From positions 1-13,528 of the forward strand of contig CALAGB010000056.1 of assembly GCA_937891245.1 (NCBI GenBank): 13,528 bases of DNA. Reading direction: 5' to 3'. Source of the DNA: an uncultured Thermomicrobiales bacterium. Lineage in GTDB: Bacteria > Chloroflexota > Chloroflexia > Thermomicrobiales > Thermomicrobiaceae. Below are positions 13,448 to 13,528 of the stretch, piece after piece. The first letter of the stretch is position 1. Each line of letters opens with the position of its first letter. The notes under the pieces were generated by a model. That model saw nothing but the letters and a program-made list of their open reading frames with translations, did no database searches and was not told the DNA's origin. A program made the position numbers and the translations under genes.

Positions 13448-13528
13448 TTACGACACTCCGGCCGCGCGGCGGACCGCTGTCGGCGCGCCGTGGCAGTTCT
13501 TGTACTTCTTGCCGCTGCCGCACGGGCA
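13448..13528 (-). CDS. secA: C-terminal SEC-C tail, probably SecA (5' part outside window)
   Basis: On the minus strand the last 26 codons of a gene run from the window edge to a TAA at 13450-13448. They open with CPCGSGKKYKNCHG, the zinc-binding SEC-C motif (C-x-C-x8-CH), followed by a short variable tail. In SecA, the preprotein translocase ATPase, this tail ends the protein and binds SecB and/or ribosomes. Other proteins also carry SEC-C tails, so the SecA call is likely but not certain from 26 residues. The gene converges on the B3/B4 gene and shares the terminator between them. Confidence 0.7.
   Translation of the reverse strand, partial: CPCGSGKKYKNCHGAPTAVRRAAGVS

Overview
This window reads as a compact, high-GC (about 60% or more by eye) bacterial chromosome segment made almost entirely of housekeeping genes. 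The mix suggests a Chloroflexota bacterium near Thermomicrobia/Sphaerobacter: an LppX/LprG-like lipoprotein, an MshA-like glycosyltransferase, dgt next to dnaG, a long-form ribosome hibernation factor, and many GTG/TTG starts. This placement is inferred from gene content, not from a search. I see no transposase, integrase, phage gene, CRISPR array or obvious transferred island.

Layout. Bases 1-533 (+) are the C-terminal end of a lipoprotein-like protein, converging one base from the end of tsaC. uvrC and tsaC (minus) form a two-gene operon with a 4-base ATGA overlap. uvrC diverges from dgt-dnaG (plus), which have their own promoter and also overlap. dnaG converges on a four-gene minus-strand operon whose transcription order is Rossmann/DUF2520 protein, panB, panC, selA. 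This joins pantothenate synthesis (ketopantoate and pantoate steps, a possible reductase, and the final ligation) to selenocysteine synthesis. Just upstream of that operon lie a minus-strand tRNA-Pro(CGG) with a strong intrinsic terminator and a divergent plus-strand tRNA-Arg(CCT). tRNA-Arg is followed closely by a long-form hpf without a visible terminator. Next come a GT4 glycosyltransferase preceded by a perfect 16-bp operator-like palindrome, then a solo PheT-type B3/B4 domain protein with its own promoter and a bidirectional terminator. At the right edge is the SEC-C zinc tail of what is probably SecA (minus).

Functionally the window covers DNA repair and replication (uvrC, dnaG, dgt), translation and tRNA biology (tsaC, tRNA-Pro, tRNA-Arg, hpf, selA, B3/B4 protein), coenzyme A precursor synthesis (panB, panC, DUF2520) and envelope/secretion (lipoprotein, glycosyltransferase, SecA tail). 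I did not find an undescribed multi-gene system. The points most worth a second look are the palindrome before the glycosyltransferase, the DUF2520-panB-panC-selA operon and its candidate reductase, the tRNA-Arg/hpf arrangement, the possible leaderless uvrC transcript, and the solo B3/B4 protein.
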